From Saccharina japonica (taxonomy: Eukaryota > Sar > Phaeophyceae > Laminariales > Laminariaceae): a DNA stretch of 64,000 nucleotides. Where the stretch lies: the NCBI GenBank assembly GCA_008828725.1, contig MEHQ01002721.1, forward strand, positions 660,309-724,308, written 5' to 3'. The position numbers and the translations under genes were made by a program. The notes below the pieces were generated by a model. That model ran no database searches and was not told the DNA's origin. It saw only the letters and a list, made by a program, of their open reading frames with translations. Positions within the stretch are counted from its first letter, which is position 1. Each line of letters opens with the position of its first letter. This document shows positions 20,875 to 31,043 of the stretch, piece after piece.

Positions 20875-21249
20875 GTGAGCTCGGGTATAAACCAGATAGA
20901 TACTCTACTCGTAAATGCTGTTCTCTGTACGTACCTGGTAGAAACCTGGTATGCGGCTTGTTATTTTGACTGCTGTATGATATGTATGATATCATACGAA
21001 CAAAGCCTTGACAAATGTAAAAATTGAGAGATGGCGGGTGGACCCACTTTGCACTTGTTGCATTTTCTTCATATATGAAAAATGCTGCAGAGTTGGTTGC
21101 CATCGCTGCAAGAACCCTCTCGCAGATCGTGTCTGGTACGCTGACGGTACGATGCACGATGCACAGCAGTTTTCTGAAAGTTTTGTATGCGTACTTTTCT
21201 CTTCTTTCTCGTCCCCTTCCTTCCTTCCTTGAGATTGTTTCATCTTCAG

Positions 21250-21300
21250 AATATCCTGTCTGTTGTGCTACTGTTGTCAGGGTTTGTGTACCAAATAGAC
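21250..21300 (+). CDS. Candidate second exon, 51 nt
   Basis: A strong pyrimidine tract (about 21195-21230) and ATCTTCAG acceptor precede an open phase-0 stretch encoding NILSVVLLLSGFVYQID, closed by a GTGAGA donor at 21301. Spliced to the exon at 20458-20874 (375-nt intron) it keeps the frame. The peptide is hydrophobic and could be a membrane segment. The call rests on splice signals only. Confidence 0.35.
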
Positions 21301-21362
21301 GTGAGAGTTGGCGGGGCGGTTGAGGGCGGGTAGTGGGCTGCCTGGCGTCGGCGCAAAACCCT

Positions 21363-21410
21363 CGAAAAAATCCTACACTAAATCCAAGTAGTTAGTCCCC
21401 ATATAGGTGG
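21363..21410 (-). mobile_element. piggyBac-type MITE fragment
   Basis: ATCCTACACTAAATCCAAG then TAGTTAGTCCCCATATA matches the inverted core of the 29306 copy. TTAA ends are not preserved. Confidence 0.45.
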
Positions 21411-22606
21411 GTATGATACGGAAGCAGCAGTGCTGTATATACTGCTGTTTGTTGTTGTAGTGAACAGCAGTGCAGTACGTAGTCTCAGGACACAGCAGCA
21501 GCAGCAGTAAGTAGTGTTGCGCCAATTGCCAAATGCCGCTTGCTTCACCCCCCATCACTCGTCGTTTGCTCTTCTGGTGCGTGTTTATTCGACGAAAAAA
21601 CAACTCGCGCACGCACGCGCGACGCACGATGACCAACATACTTACCGGTACCGAGGGAACGGAGAGCTATGGAGTGGTCGGCCGCACACGATTGCCCCTT
21701 GCTTTGTTCCACACACAAAAACACGAACAACGACAACAACAACACAACACAGCAACGCAGCAAAACGTAGCAGCAGCAGTAAGTAGCAGTGATACAACCC
21801 CCACACACCCTCAATCCTAAAAATCGGCCTTTTTGACAACAAGCAACAAAGAAGTCAACCAACCGTATATTATCCCGTTGTTGGCGGTCAGCTTTTATTT
21901 TCCCCATACATGCTGCTGCTGCTGCTGCTCCTGCTGATGCTGCTTGTGCTGCCTTCGTTCCTTTCATCAAGCAGATTACATTGCCCAATCACGAAACACT
22001 ACGTAAACAGTGCGTATTACGATTAATAGTAAGGGCTGTGAGTTCCCTGGAGTTCCCGCCTTCTTTGAACTTATTGGCTTCGTATTATTAGTGTAGTCGG
22101 CTGGCGCTATTTGGCTTGCTCCATCCTGTTGAGTGGTGTTTTCTCTTCACATTACACCGTTATTTCTAGAATCTATCCAACTACTTGTGACTGTTCTGAT
22201 TCTTAATAATCCTCGAGAAATCCATGTCTGCCGTCACAGACTAACGTTGTGATGAGACACTACTTTAATAGCGGTATGGCCACCGCTCCGCCCGCGGTCA
22301 TTATGCATACAAAACCATATTATAAAAGAGACCCGAAAAAAAAGCATTCGGCACTCCCATCGGCACCCGCACCTGCACCGTCATCGCGATGGCAATGGGG
22401 TTTTCAGATGCGCCGCCATACTGAGTTGCAATAGACATACCTCTCACACCTCAAAGTATACCCTATCTACAGTATTATGTACGAAACGTCCAACCCTCTC
22501 CCCCTTCGCACCCTTTCGTATTCCACCTGCTATCATTGTTGTTGTATCTTTCTCCAACCAACTCTACCCGAACCAACCCCCCCCCCTCCCCCATCGATCG
22601 CCCCCA
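21411..22606. other. No gene seen
   Basis: CAG runs at 21425-21780 and a CTG run near 21911. If the gene starting at 20458 is real this is probably intron. Two short frames near 21545-21988 are low complexity. Confidence 0.35.
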
Positions 22607-22771
22607 GTCACTCACGGCCTTCGCCGTCTGGATGCTAGCAAATGTCTGCCTGGTCGGATGAAAACCACTGCTCCGTCCCAGCATTGTAGGCGTATGCGAG
22701 GGGTTTATGGTCATACGACTCTACACGGCACTAGCCATGAATGGAGAGTACACCCCTCCCCCCCCCCCCCC
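22607..22771 (+). repeat. Family A repeat, 3' part
   Basis: From TCACTCACGGCCTTCGCC to a C-rich tail at about 22757-22771. Relative to other copies it has several one-base indels. Confidence 0.7.
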
Positions 22772-22823
22772 ATTCGACGCCGTCATCCGTATGCAAGAAA
22801 ATCCGCCCTACAAGCTGTTTTTA

Positions 22824-23159
22824 TTACGAGGGGCCATAGTAAATAGGGACCTACGGTACAGACAAAAACCTACCAGGTATATATGTATCTACGTATTTTA
22901 GGGCCCGTTTTAACGAAGAAGAAAAAAATTCAATTTGGATTTTTTTTTATTCAAATCCGCTTTTCATTGGTCAACACACGCACCAGCACCAAAAATTAGG
23001 ATCTTGGGGCATAAAAATTGGTGCTGGTGCGTGTGTTGACCAATGAAAAGCGAATTTTTATTTTTATTTTTCCAAATTGAATTCATTTTATACTCGTTAA
23101 TACGGGCCCTTAGCTGACAATATTTGGTTCTATTTACTATTGTCCTCCGTAATAATAAA
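22824..23159. mobile_element. TIR family H element, hosting a Harbinger-type MITE
   Basis: Left end ATTACGAGGGGCCATAGTAA then ATAGGGACC; right end inverted, GGTTCTATTTACTATTGTCC then TCCGTAAT. The internal AAAAACCTACCAGG block also occurs at 38565. The Harbinger-type MITE at 22901-23109 sits inside it. Confidence 0.6.
22901..23109 (+). mobile_element. PIF/Harbinger-type MITE, copy 2, intact
   Basis: Starts GGGCCCGTTTTAACG and ends with the inverted GGGCCC terminus, flanked by TTA (22898-22900) and TTA (23110-23112). The whole 209 bp folds into one long hairpin. 3-bp TTA targets with GGG-starting TIRs are typical of Tourist/PIF-Harbinger MITEs. The GATCTTGGGGCATA loop shows the same orientation as copy 1. 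Confidence 0.85.
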
Positions 23160-23356
23160 AGTAGAATGCAACTCATCTTTATGCATCTCGCCAAACACCA
23201 CTCTCACGTTTCGCTTCGCGCTTGGTGCAAGAATAACTGTCTCTGCCTGGTCGGTGAAAACCCGACTTGCTCCGCCCCGGCATTGTACGTAGGGGTGCGA
23301 CGGTCGATGGCCATACGACTCCAAGGCCATGCATGATAACGAGTCCCCCCCCCCCC

Positions 23357-23858
23357 GCTTTCCGTGTACTTTGATGTAAGATCTTTGTCCGGAAATGTAA
23401 GGACCTGTTTGATATTCATATTAATGCCCACACGGTCGATCTATTCATAGGCAGTGGTACACAGCAGTGGAAGTTTCCACCTATCTATATATACCTTCTC
23501 ATAAGAAAAGAGCTCCAAGAAAGTCACAGGCCAGGGTATACGCGGGGAAACAAAGAAATTGGGGAGCGGTTATTACTATAATAAAAGCTGGTGAGTTCCT
23601 AGTGTGGAAAAGGCACACCCTTTCTCTTGAAAAAAGAAAATCTACGAAGCCTGGGCCGCCGGTGTCCCGGTTTCTTGTGACAGCTTTCGATGTACTACCA
23701 GTATACCTGGTAAGGGTTGGCACCGATTGGTTTTGGTGAAATATATATCCTCATCCAACCAAACATACGCCAAACGAAACATCTATCTCTTCTCTATCCC
23801 CCCTGTTCCATGTATCAGCCCTCTTGGGAGCAGTACCGTATTATAAATGGCATAATGG
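23357..23858. other. No gene seen
   Basis: A 90-codon plus-strand frame (23467-23739) and its 74-codon minus-strand shadow have no recognisable motif. Confidence 0.35.
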
Positions 23859-23939
23859 CCATTTTACTACTGAAAACAAGTGTCCTAGACTAATTCCAAG
23901 TAGTTTCCCCAAAAACAAATGGTTGCCGTTTTCAATGGG
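23859..23939 (-). mobile_element. piggyBac-type MITE, minus orientation
   Basis: Right end CAATGGG followed by TTAA (23940-23943). The core is inverted (CTAATTCCAAGTAGTTTCCC). The left TTAA has been lost. Confidence 0.65.
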
Positions 23940-24051
23940 TTAACTCCTTAGGGGACCCGAGATATAGCGACCAACATGATGCCAACTGCTTGTGTTGTTA
24001 TCAACCGTCCATTAATAAGACCAACGCGAGCGCCCAGCTTTTTTTTTTCGT

Positions 24052-24255
24052 CCATCTCATTATCCTTGCCCTTCCTTTCATCTCTCCCTCTGTAGTTGTA
24101 ACTCAGATCCGGGGTCACTATGTAGGCTCTTTTCTAATAAGGATGTGAATGTAGCGTCCCCCCCCCCCCTCTACGTACGGTACGTGCCTTGCATTTTTAT
24201 CTCGAGAAGATTTCGGCACTTTCTTCCCTCGTCGACTTGCGTCGGATTCCGCCTA
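24052..24255 (+). repeat. Interspersed repeat family R, copy 1
   Basis: Shares AACTCAGATCCGGGGTCAC, TAGGCTCTT, a C tract, GTGCCTTGCATTTTTATC and CTCGTCGACT with 28444-28655 (plus), and inverted with 35765-35935 and 36893-37075. Here too a C tract lies inside the repeat. Class unknown. Confidence 0.7.
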
Positions 24256-24339
24256 CTACGTACCCACGCCACGAAGGCGCTCTCAGCAATTAATCGGTTC
24301 CTTTTTATTTTGTCAAATAAAGTCAAAATCTCTCCACGG

Positions 24340-24410
24340 TGGGATTTGAACTCTGGTACCAATCAATGCTACTAATAGTAGCCTTTGAAGCTGACCACTA
24401 TTAATAGTCT
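24340..24410 (-). ncRNA. tRNA-like sequence, possible SINE head
   Basis: On the minus strand GTGGTCAGCTTCAAAGG resembles a Pol III A box and GAGTTCAAATCCCACC a B box, about 40 bases apart. A 5-bp stem (GCTAC/GTAGC) lies between them at the anticodon-arm position. There is no matching acceptor stem, so this is not a functional tRNA gene. Confidence 0.3.
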
Positions 24411-24523
24411 ACTGTTACAAGTATCTCTTCCCTCCTTTGCGAACTTATTGAATTCCCCCTATTTTTTTTCAGTCCGAAAGTAGTAAATTTCTTCGTCAAT
24501 CATGTATTGCAACCCCTCCCCAA

Positions 24524-25107
24524 CCAGTGCTCGTAAATCCGCCCTGCAGGGCGGATTTATGAGATCTGCCTCGCTTTTTTATACTGGTTTTAGTGTGGGA
24601 CATTTTTTCACATTTTTTTAAAAAATTTAACACTAACCCTAACCCTAACCCCAACCCTAACCCCAACTCTAACCCCAACCCACGATATACCAATCGATGT
24701 CGTGGTTTGGGGTTAGAGTACGTAGTGTTAAGTGTTGAATTAAAAAAAAAATGTGAAAAAATGCCCCCCACTAAAAACAGTATAAAAAAAGCGAGGCAGA
24801 TCTCGTGTACATCATACAATCCATTAGCTCGGATCTTCAAGGCATGATTTTGTCTTGAAAATTATGTACCTGTGGTCCGCATATCGTAATTGTGGTCCGC
24901 GCTCGGAATATTCTCGCAATTTTCTCGCTAGATGCAAAAGCGGCGCAGCCGCGTTTCTCGCCCGTTTCTGGTCCGTTTTGGGTCCGGTTTGGGTCAGGGT
25001 CAGGGTTAGGGTTAGGGTCAGGGGTTGGGTTGGGTCTACGCCCGTGCCTTGATCCGAGCTAATGCATTGTATAAGGGGCTCGTGCAGGGCGGATTTACGC
25101 GCGCTGG
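24524..25107. mobile_element. 584-bp TIR element with internal telomere-like palindrome
   Basis: Left terminus CCAGTGCTCGTAAATCCGCC is inverted at the right end (GGCGGATTTACGCGCGCTGG). It is flanked by TCCCCAA at 24517-24523 and 25108-25114. Inside is an inverted repeat (24561-24684 against 24702-24805) whose arms carry CTAACCCTAACCCC-type sequence, and a further TTAGGG block near 24990-25030. A perfect 26-bp palindrome lies at 24534-24559. No transposase. The 7-bp TSD is not diagnostic. Confidence 0.65.
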
Positions 25108-25114
25108 TCCCCAA

Positions 25115-26160
25115 CCCCCAACGACAATCCAACCGCAACCCAACCCACTACGCTGTACCTGTACGTGCTACATCGCCGTGTGATGCTTTAGGCTCTCTCT
25201 CCATGCCGGGTACGAGAAAGAAAGGTTTCAAATATCATGCTGCGCCGGTGCCGTACGGCTGCTTGCGTTGTAAGCAAATTCGGACACCAATAAAGGTATA
25301 AATTGTTTTCCCCTAATCACGCAATGGCCGGTGCTGTGTAACAATATTAGATACCGTTTTTTTTCTTACAATGAGTTTTCCTCTTGGAAGTCTCAAAGGG
25401 GTTACGTAGAAAAAAAAAAAAACTTGAAATATTGTAGGATATAACGCACAGCAGTATTATACTATTCTCACCCGTCTATTATACGACTACGCGTACTTAC
25501 TATTATGCTTCCCTCGTATACAGAGGAAGAGCGTGCAGCAGCGGTTCAAGTATCACGATGCAACTCGCTCGCTCTCGCGCCTCGCCCGTTCAACGACGGA
25601 AGAAGAAAGGCCTTGTGTAACTACCAGTCCGGTGCTGCTTGCTGCATGCTTGTTTGTGTCAATAGTAACCCTCTAACCCGGAGAGGTTCGCATTGCAAGC
25701 GCCACCGCCAGCAGGGAGTCAAGTCTACTAAGTCTATCCGTTAGACTGTTAATAGTATACAACTCAAAACCTCCCTTTTGGATAGGGTTAGGGTTCGGGT
25801 TGTAGAGTTGTGCCGGTAAATGTGTACCTGGTTGGTGTGTTTGTGTACCAGGTGTACATATCATACCACTCTCTCCGGAAATATGTTTCATGCACGACGA
25901 GGAGTGCTACTACTGGCATTTACCCAGGGTACATACATACATACTATTAATACCTGGTATACATGTATTTGCGTTCTGTTTGCTTGTATATATTACGAAT
26001 ACACAATAGGGGATTTGAATATACCTGGTATGTGTATGTTTATGCGCATGCATGTATGCCGTTTCCCAAGAAACGTTGTTAGGTGCATGCTGCGACCGCA
26101 AGAACAAGAGGCAAATGCGCTCATTTGTTATCTTGATGTTAGTACCAGTACAGAGTATAG
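25115..26160. other. No gene seen
   Basis: Includes an isolated GGGTTAGGGTTCGGG (about 25785-25800) and several ACCTGGTA motifs between 25825 and 26025. A 79-codon frame at 25505-25744 is unrecognised. Confidence 0.35.
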
Positions 26161-26324
26161 GTACGAGGCCCTTATTTAGGGACACCGTCCCGTGATAAGG
26201 GAAAACGGTAAATAAGGGACCTCAATTTTCTGCCCGCCATTTTTGCCCGCTACCTACCTTAAGACGCCGCTACCAACAGCTAATCAGGGACGTTGGTATA
26301 TAAGAGACCTCCCATCCCAAACCC
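26161..26324 (+). repeat. Interspersed repeat family S, copy 1
   Basis: GTGATAAGGGAAAACGGTA, CATTTTTGCCCGCTACC-like and CAACAGCTAATCAGGGA match 38836-39003 in inverted orientation. Only two copies are in the window, and ends and TSDs are unclear. Confidence 0.65.
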
Positions 26325-26345
26325 AATCCTGAACGCACTACATTA

Positions 26346-26511
26346 CAGGACACCTAATAAGAAACAGACTGATAAGAAAGCCAGGCTAAGATTTAAAGGA
26401 AAACATACGAAGATCGGGAGTCGATATCTTGAGATTAGTGTAGAAAGCACATTCTCCACAAACAAAAAATCCAGCCTGTACCAGATTTCCTGTTTCTTAT
26501 TAGGTTTCCTG
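26346..26511. mobile_element. Tc1/mariner-type MITE, 166 bp
   Basis: Starts CAGGACACCTAATAAGAAAC and ends with the inverse GTTTCTTATTAGGTTTCCTG, flanked by TA (26344-26345, 26512-26513). A TA target with CAG-starting TIRs of about 22 bp suits a Tc1/mariner-pogo MITE. No other copy is seen in the window. Confidence 0.7.
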
Positions 26512-26513
26512 TA

Positions 26514-27121
26514 CTGCTGTATGTATACTACAGCAGGGTCCCTTAAACGGGGCCACGCCCTGTATACTGCATGCGCTTGTCTCCGCAGATGCAGCGACCA
26601 AGTCGAGGAGAAACGTTGTCTTCTCAACCGCGCGTGGATGTCGTTCAACTCCTTCCTTGCGTTTTTGTCGTTGTTGTGACGCTGTGGCACTTGGCGGAGC
26701 CGAGACGAACAGTCCGGGTGTGGCGTCGGCGCAGCCGATGATGGTGTGATTAACTTTTTCTTCGTCGTCACTTTTCTTTCCCTGTTCATGCTGCAAAAAA
26801 AAGGGTTTCAACAGCATATATATACACATAGTACATGATAACGTAATAACCCTTTTTTACAGGTTCACCCACATTGCTTTTTTTATAACGTATTAACTCC
26901 TTTTAACAGGTGCACCCACATTGTTTTTTTTTGGAGACACGGCAACTAACTGTTTGGAATTTTCGTGTTGAGATCATTTTTTTTTTTTTTTTTTGCGGAT
27001 TATACCCCCCAGGTATATTGTACTGCTTTTCTCGCCATCCGACGGTGTTTATTTATATATAGCATGATGAGCTTCAACATTGATTACTCATATAACACTC
27101 CGAAAGAAGAAGACCACGGAA
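26514..27121. other. No gene seen
   Basis: T-rich. A ~30-bp unit containing CAGGTNCACCCACATTG is repeated at about 26860 and 26908. A T run occupies about 26977-26994. Confidence 0.4.
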
Positions 27122-27399
27122 AGACGCGTGCTACGAGAGAGGAAGCACTTTTTGGCAAGAAATATTTTCTGAATGGTCGGGGCTCCTTAACCCAAATCCG
27201 TCGGTCTTTCATTTTTGTTTGTGTTTTTTCCTATTTTTTCATTTTATACTCAAGACCATGGAGTAATTGTGCCTCGGGTGGCACTTTCTATTTTCCTCAA
27301 CAATCCGTTTTTGAGTGACGTATAGAGCTCCTCAAGTGACCATATCACCCTCATAACAAAAAAAACGTGGTGCACCTCCACCTTAAGATAGCATGCGTC
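27122..27399 (-). mobile_element. Family G TIR element, compact copy, minus orientation
   Basis: The plus strand reads GACGCGTGCTACGAGAGAGG at the left and CTTAAGATAGCATGCGTC at the right, flanked by GGAA (27118-27121, 27400-27403). The core blocks are all present in reverse order. Confidence 0.7.
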
Positions 27400-27800
27400 G
27401 GAATCAGAAAAAGAAAAAAAGAGCCCTCTGCACAAAATCTGCTCCCTTCGGCACCTATGTTATTTTCCCTCTTTCGCTAAATTAATTAATTATACCCCCC
27501 CATACCACGAACAACCTACCTAAAACAACGTATTGATGAATTCATTTTTGGAAAGGAAATATACTTCCGGCTTGAGCTTTCATTTGCTAGTTAAACCCGT
27601 TTGGGGGCTTTAGAGAGAAAACATGTCGTATGTATACTCGTAGATCGATTGGCTATTGTATACCCTCTCTCTGGTATGTAGGATGTACCGTATATAATAG
27701 CGCTCGCCGTCGAGAGCACGATTTTCTCAAGCGCCCTACGAATACAAACGCTGTGTTCTTTCTTATGTTATGTTTAGGGACCATCCTTGCACGACCTTAA
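27400..27800. other. No gene seen
   Basis: AT-rich. A short segment (CAAGCGCCCTACGAATAC then AAACGCTG) has a diverged partner at about 28250-28300. Confidence 0.35.
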
Positions 27801-27890
27801 CCCCCTTTAGGACTGCACTCCCGCTATGGGGACAAACGACTTGGAATTAGAGTCAAATATATCGGTATGTGCAGTGCAGTACTAAAAGGG
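27801..27890 (+). mobile_element. piggyBac-type MITE, 90 bp
   Basis: Starts CCCCCTTTAGGACTGCAC after TTAA (27797-27800) and ends CAGTACTAAAAGGG before TTAC, one base from TTAA. It is closest to the 18092 copy. Confidence 0.75.
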
Positions 27891-27895
27891 TTACA

Positions 27896-27975
27896 CCCTA
27901 TTCAGAACTGAAAAAAAAAAATCCCCACTAATTTCAAGTATCTTGTCCCCAAATACGTGGGACCGGTTCTTAAGG
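27896..27975 (-). mobile_element. piggyBac-type MITE, minus orientation, adjoining copy
   Basis: CCCTATTCAGAACTG through the inverted core to CCGGTTCTTAAGG. It belongs to the subgroup of the 29306 copy and lies tail to tail with 27801-27890. Confidence 0.65.
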
Positions 27976-28443
27976 TAGTTTTAATACATAGATAGGTAGA
28001 TTGGCTATTATATACGAAGTACAAGAGTATTGGCGGGTGACCTATATACATTATTTGTCTTTTCAACCAAGGCACTATTAACAACTACCCACCTATATCA
28101 TAGGACCTTTTACTCTAACCCCTAACCTAGCCTAACCCTAACGCATTCGTTTGTGGTATGGTATTTCCTTCCCACGGGATGCCCACGGGCACAGGCATTC
28201 GTCAAAAGGTAACACTTCGTATAATATAATAATGTCAATCGTCGGATTATCTTGAGCGTCCTATAATATATACAAACGCTGAGTCCTTTCATTATGTTCA
28301 TTTTAGGTTCACTCGTATCCCTGGGGCTATGCTGTGGTATTTTCTCGTTCTACATGGTGCGGTCTCAAAATAGGGGCTAATAGCGTGCGCGCCCACCAAA
28401 ATCACTCTACTCCTTACCACAGGTACTTTGTACCGATATGTTA
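27976..28443. other. No gene seen
   Basis: A degenerate CCTAACCCTAACGC telomere-like string lies at about 28125-28142. Confidence 0.35.
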
Positions 28444-28655
28444 TTTATTTCTTCATTTTTTTCATCCCATTCATTATCTCCGCCCCTTTTCTCTATCTCC
28501 TTCCTACTACAGCAGTAGTCGTAACTCAGAGCCGGGGTCACAAAGTAGGCTCTTCTTCCCCCCCCCCCCTCCACGGTTCGTGCCTTGCGTTTTATCGCGA
28601 GAAGAGAAGACTTCATTCAGCCCTTAAATTTCTTCCCTGCCTCGTCGACTCACAT
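28444..28655 (+). repeat. Interspersed repeat family R, copy 2
   Basis: AACTCAGAGCCGGGGTCAC, GTAGGCTCTTCTTCC, C tract, GTGCCTTGCGTTTTATCGCG, CTCGTCGACTCACATCGAAT. The best-preserved copy. Confidence 0.7.
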
Positions 28656-29301
28656 CGAATCTATTTGTAGAATGCGGTAGGAAATATCATAGCATGGACC
28701 GCCCATCGGCAAAACGGCTAATTTTACCAAGGTACTTTGTACCGGTAAGTATTTGTAGATTACGCAAGGAAATATCGTGGCGCGATTTGGTGTATCGTAT
28801 ATACGACACTCTTGCGTTGCTGTAGATCGGGAACTTGATTGTGGTCACCACGTGTCTTAACCCCCTAAACCACACATGCTTTGAATTGATGACGCAGTCA
28901 GTACAAGGCTGCATCGTGCGGCCGACAGCAGCAGCAGTAGTTCCAGTTTTGTTCTAAATGCAATCGCCAAATTATTTCGTCACGTTTCCTCCCTCAGAAA
29001 GTGCAACAATAAAGTGTTTACTGCTGTAAATATTAAACTTGTAGGTTTCCCTTTTTTTTGTTGTTGGTTTCTCTTGGTTTTGTTATTTCGTGATTGTTTT
29101 TTGGGTGGTGAACGCTGAAGCCCATGCTGCATATTTTCGGCGGGCAAACGCAAACGCAAAAAAAAAAAAACTATTTCGTAAGAAGAACGTGTTTTGTATT
29201 GTGTTGTGTATGCCATCCGATAATGATGTGGCATGCTGAGCTTCAACGTCCATTACTCACAAAAAAAATAAAAAACAAGAGGGGAAAAAAAAAACTCCGG
29301 C
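28656..29301. other. No gene seen
   Basis: AT-rich with T and A runs; no repeat match noted. Confidence 0.3.
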
Positions 29302-29305
29302 TTAA

Positions 29306-29386
29306 CCCCTTAAGAACTGGTCCCACATATTTGGGAACAAACTACTTGGAATTAGTGTGGGATATTTTTTGTCAGTTCTGAATGGG
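29306..29386 (+). mobile_element. piggyBac-type MITE, 81 bp, perfect TTAA flanks
   Basis: Starts CCCCTTAAGAACTGG and ends CAGTTCTGAATGGG, flanked by TTAA at 29302-29305 and 29387-29390. Core GGAACAAACTACTTGGAATT. Confidence 0.85.
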
Positions 29387-29390
29387 TTAA

Positions 29391-29704
29391 CATCGATCCA
29401 CATTCTTGTAAGAATAGTGCCCTCGGACACTGTCGTCCCGCTCAAGCATCGATGTGTCATATCACATATCATGTTCGGCAGGAACAGCAGTACAATCCAA
29501 AGTAAAAGCAAACAAAAAGCAATATTTTGCCTTCAACTTAGCTCGCATAAACACCAGGTGTATATTCACATTGGCTTTCTCTCCGTACCTATATATATAC
29601 CTGTCTCAAGCCTAAAATCGATCTGTCTCTTTTTTTTTTGGTTGCCCTTCCTCTATGTGCCCTTCTTTTATGGCGTGTTGATTTCTGCCCCAGATCTCTT
29701 TGAA
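29391..29704. other. No gene seen
   Basis: A 123-codon plus-strand frame (29357-29728) overlaps the MITE and a T run; unlikely to be coding. Confidence 0.3.
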
Positions 29705-29993
29705 GTGGCCACACCAAAAAACACATGAATGAATTCAACGGTGTCATCCATACGCAAGAAAGCTCGCCTCACTATTAATAGCGGTTCTTAGCAGAGGATG
29801 CAGCTCTCCCTTCTTGCGAGTCGCCAAACACCTCACGTTTCGCTTCGCTCTTGGTGCAAGCAAGCAATGCCTGCCTGGTCAGTGAAAACCCGACGTGCTC
29901 CGTCCCGACATTGTGGGAATGCGAGGATCTATGGTCATATATATATATACAATTATGGCCATGCATGACATGCGGCTAATGAGTACACCCCCA
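29705..29993 (+). repeat. Family A repeat with two small insertions
   Basis: GTGGCCACACCAAAAAACAC to CTAATGAGTACACCCCC. An ACTATTAATAG insertion (29771-29781) sits at the centre of the CCGCCTCA/GAGGCGG palindrome position, and a TATATATATAC insertion interrupts the ACTACGGCC block. Confidence 0.75.
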
Positions 29994-30060
29994 CATCTTC
30001 GCCTCCTATTAATAAGACACATGTAGGCTCCATTCCCAAGCCATGGGTGTGAGACTGTCA

Positions 30061-30084
30061 CCCCCCCCCCCCCCCCCCCCCCCC
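30061..30084 (+). repeat. C homopolymer, 24 bases
   Basis: Preceded by GTGTGAGACTGTCA. Followed by a diverged family A 3' end (30122-30199). Confidence 0.95.
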
Positions 30085-30121
30085 GCTCCTAGCCCCTCCT
30101 TAGCCTCGTGCTACCCCGTAT

Positions 30122-30860
30122 TTGGTCCCTGCATTTGGGAGCGAGGTCTATGTTCATACGACTACGCCATTTGCATGAAAAATGCGAGTACCCCCCCCTT
30201 TCCTCCCTGCCTCCTAGGCCTCACTTGGACTACCCGTATTGATTCGAACTCAGTAGCGCCGTCGAGTATGCTAGCTATGTTGCAGCCGAGCCTTATATCT
30301 GCAACGACTCTCCTACGCGTGCATTCCTTATTCCAGTATCACGGGACCATGTTCTTATAATGAAAAGGATGGATGAAAGGGAGTTAGCCAGCCATGCTCT
30401 GTCTGAGAGCACGGTATATAGCTCACAGTTTTGTCCTTATCTCACTTTCTATTATTGACTGAGTGTATATAGACTGAGTATTCGACGAGTAAGTCGGCGG
30501 TTCGTCTGTTGTAAACGAAAAGAAAAGCAGTACCTTCTGAGGCTCAATTGCTCCCCTGTTCCACCGAATAACATCCTCCGGGTGGTGATCAGTCACCTCT
30601 ATTTCAGCGGTCTACCATTCCGCATCACACCCCCAGTTACAGACAACCGACTGACTTGTTTTCTCTACACAAACATACCGACCCTCCACCCCCTTTTCAC
30701 TCACTTACACGCTATGTAGCCAAACGAGAAGAAAATGCTTTATGAGTTTTGTAGCCTCTCACTCGAGATAGATAACCAAGCTTCCCACGCGAAAATGCAG
30801 CTTGTGGGCTTCAACTCTTTGAAAACAATTGCGATTTTGCGCGCTTACATATTTCCCTTT
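30122..30860. repeat. Direct duplication, left copy (partner 31044-31740)
   Basis: Begins with a family A 3' end and C tract, then GATTCGAACTCAGTAGCGCC, CAGTATCACGGGACCATG, CTGTCTGAGAGCACGGTATA, CAGTACCTTCTGAGG, ATAACATCCTCCGGGTGG, and finally ACAATTGCGATTTTG. The partner has the same order of blocks with many small indels. On the minus strand the GTTCGAA motif resembles a Pol III B box. The block could be a diverged SINE or solo LTR; ends are not defined well enough to choose. Confidence 0.6.
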
Positions 30861-30864
30861 TATA

Positions 30865-30935
30865 ACCCGACGCGACCCGTGATATTTCAAAACCTCCACG
30901 ACCCGACCCACGGGTTGGATCATGACCCGTGAACA
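30865..30935 (-). repeat. CCCGA-type repeat fragment
   Basis: CGACGCGACCCGTGATATTT and ACCCACGGGTTGGATCATGA match spacer and pentamer parts of 6895-7230. It lies between the two duplicated blocks. Confidence 0.6.
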
Positions 30936-31043
30936 GCCCTGACATATATTTATCTACTGGAGGAGCCGTTTTTTTTTTACGTTTCTTCTTCCTGAAAAGT
31001 TCTACCTTTTCCCCGTCACCCCCGAGCAACCGAGCTTCCCCCA

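Larger units (their letters stand above)
22772..23356 (+). repeat. Family A repeat split by a nested insertion
   Basis: The left piece (about 22772-22823) is GCCGTCATCCGTATGCAAG to CCCTACAAGCTG. The right piece (about 23160-23356) is GAATGCAACTCATCTTTATG to a 12-base C tail. Together they rebuild the normal order of family A, so the element at 22824-23159 arrived later. Confidence 0.75.
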
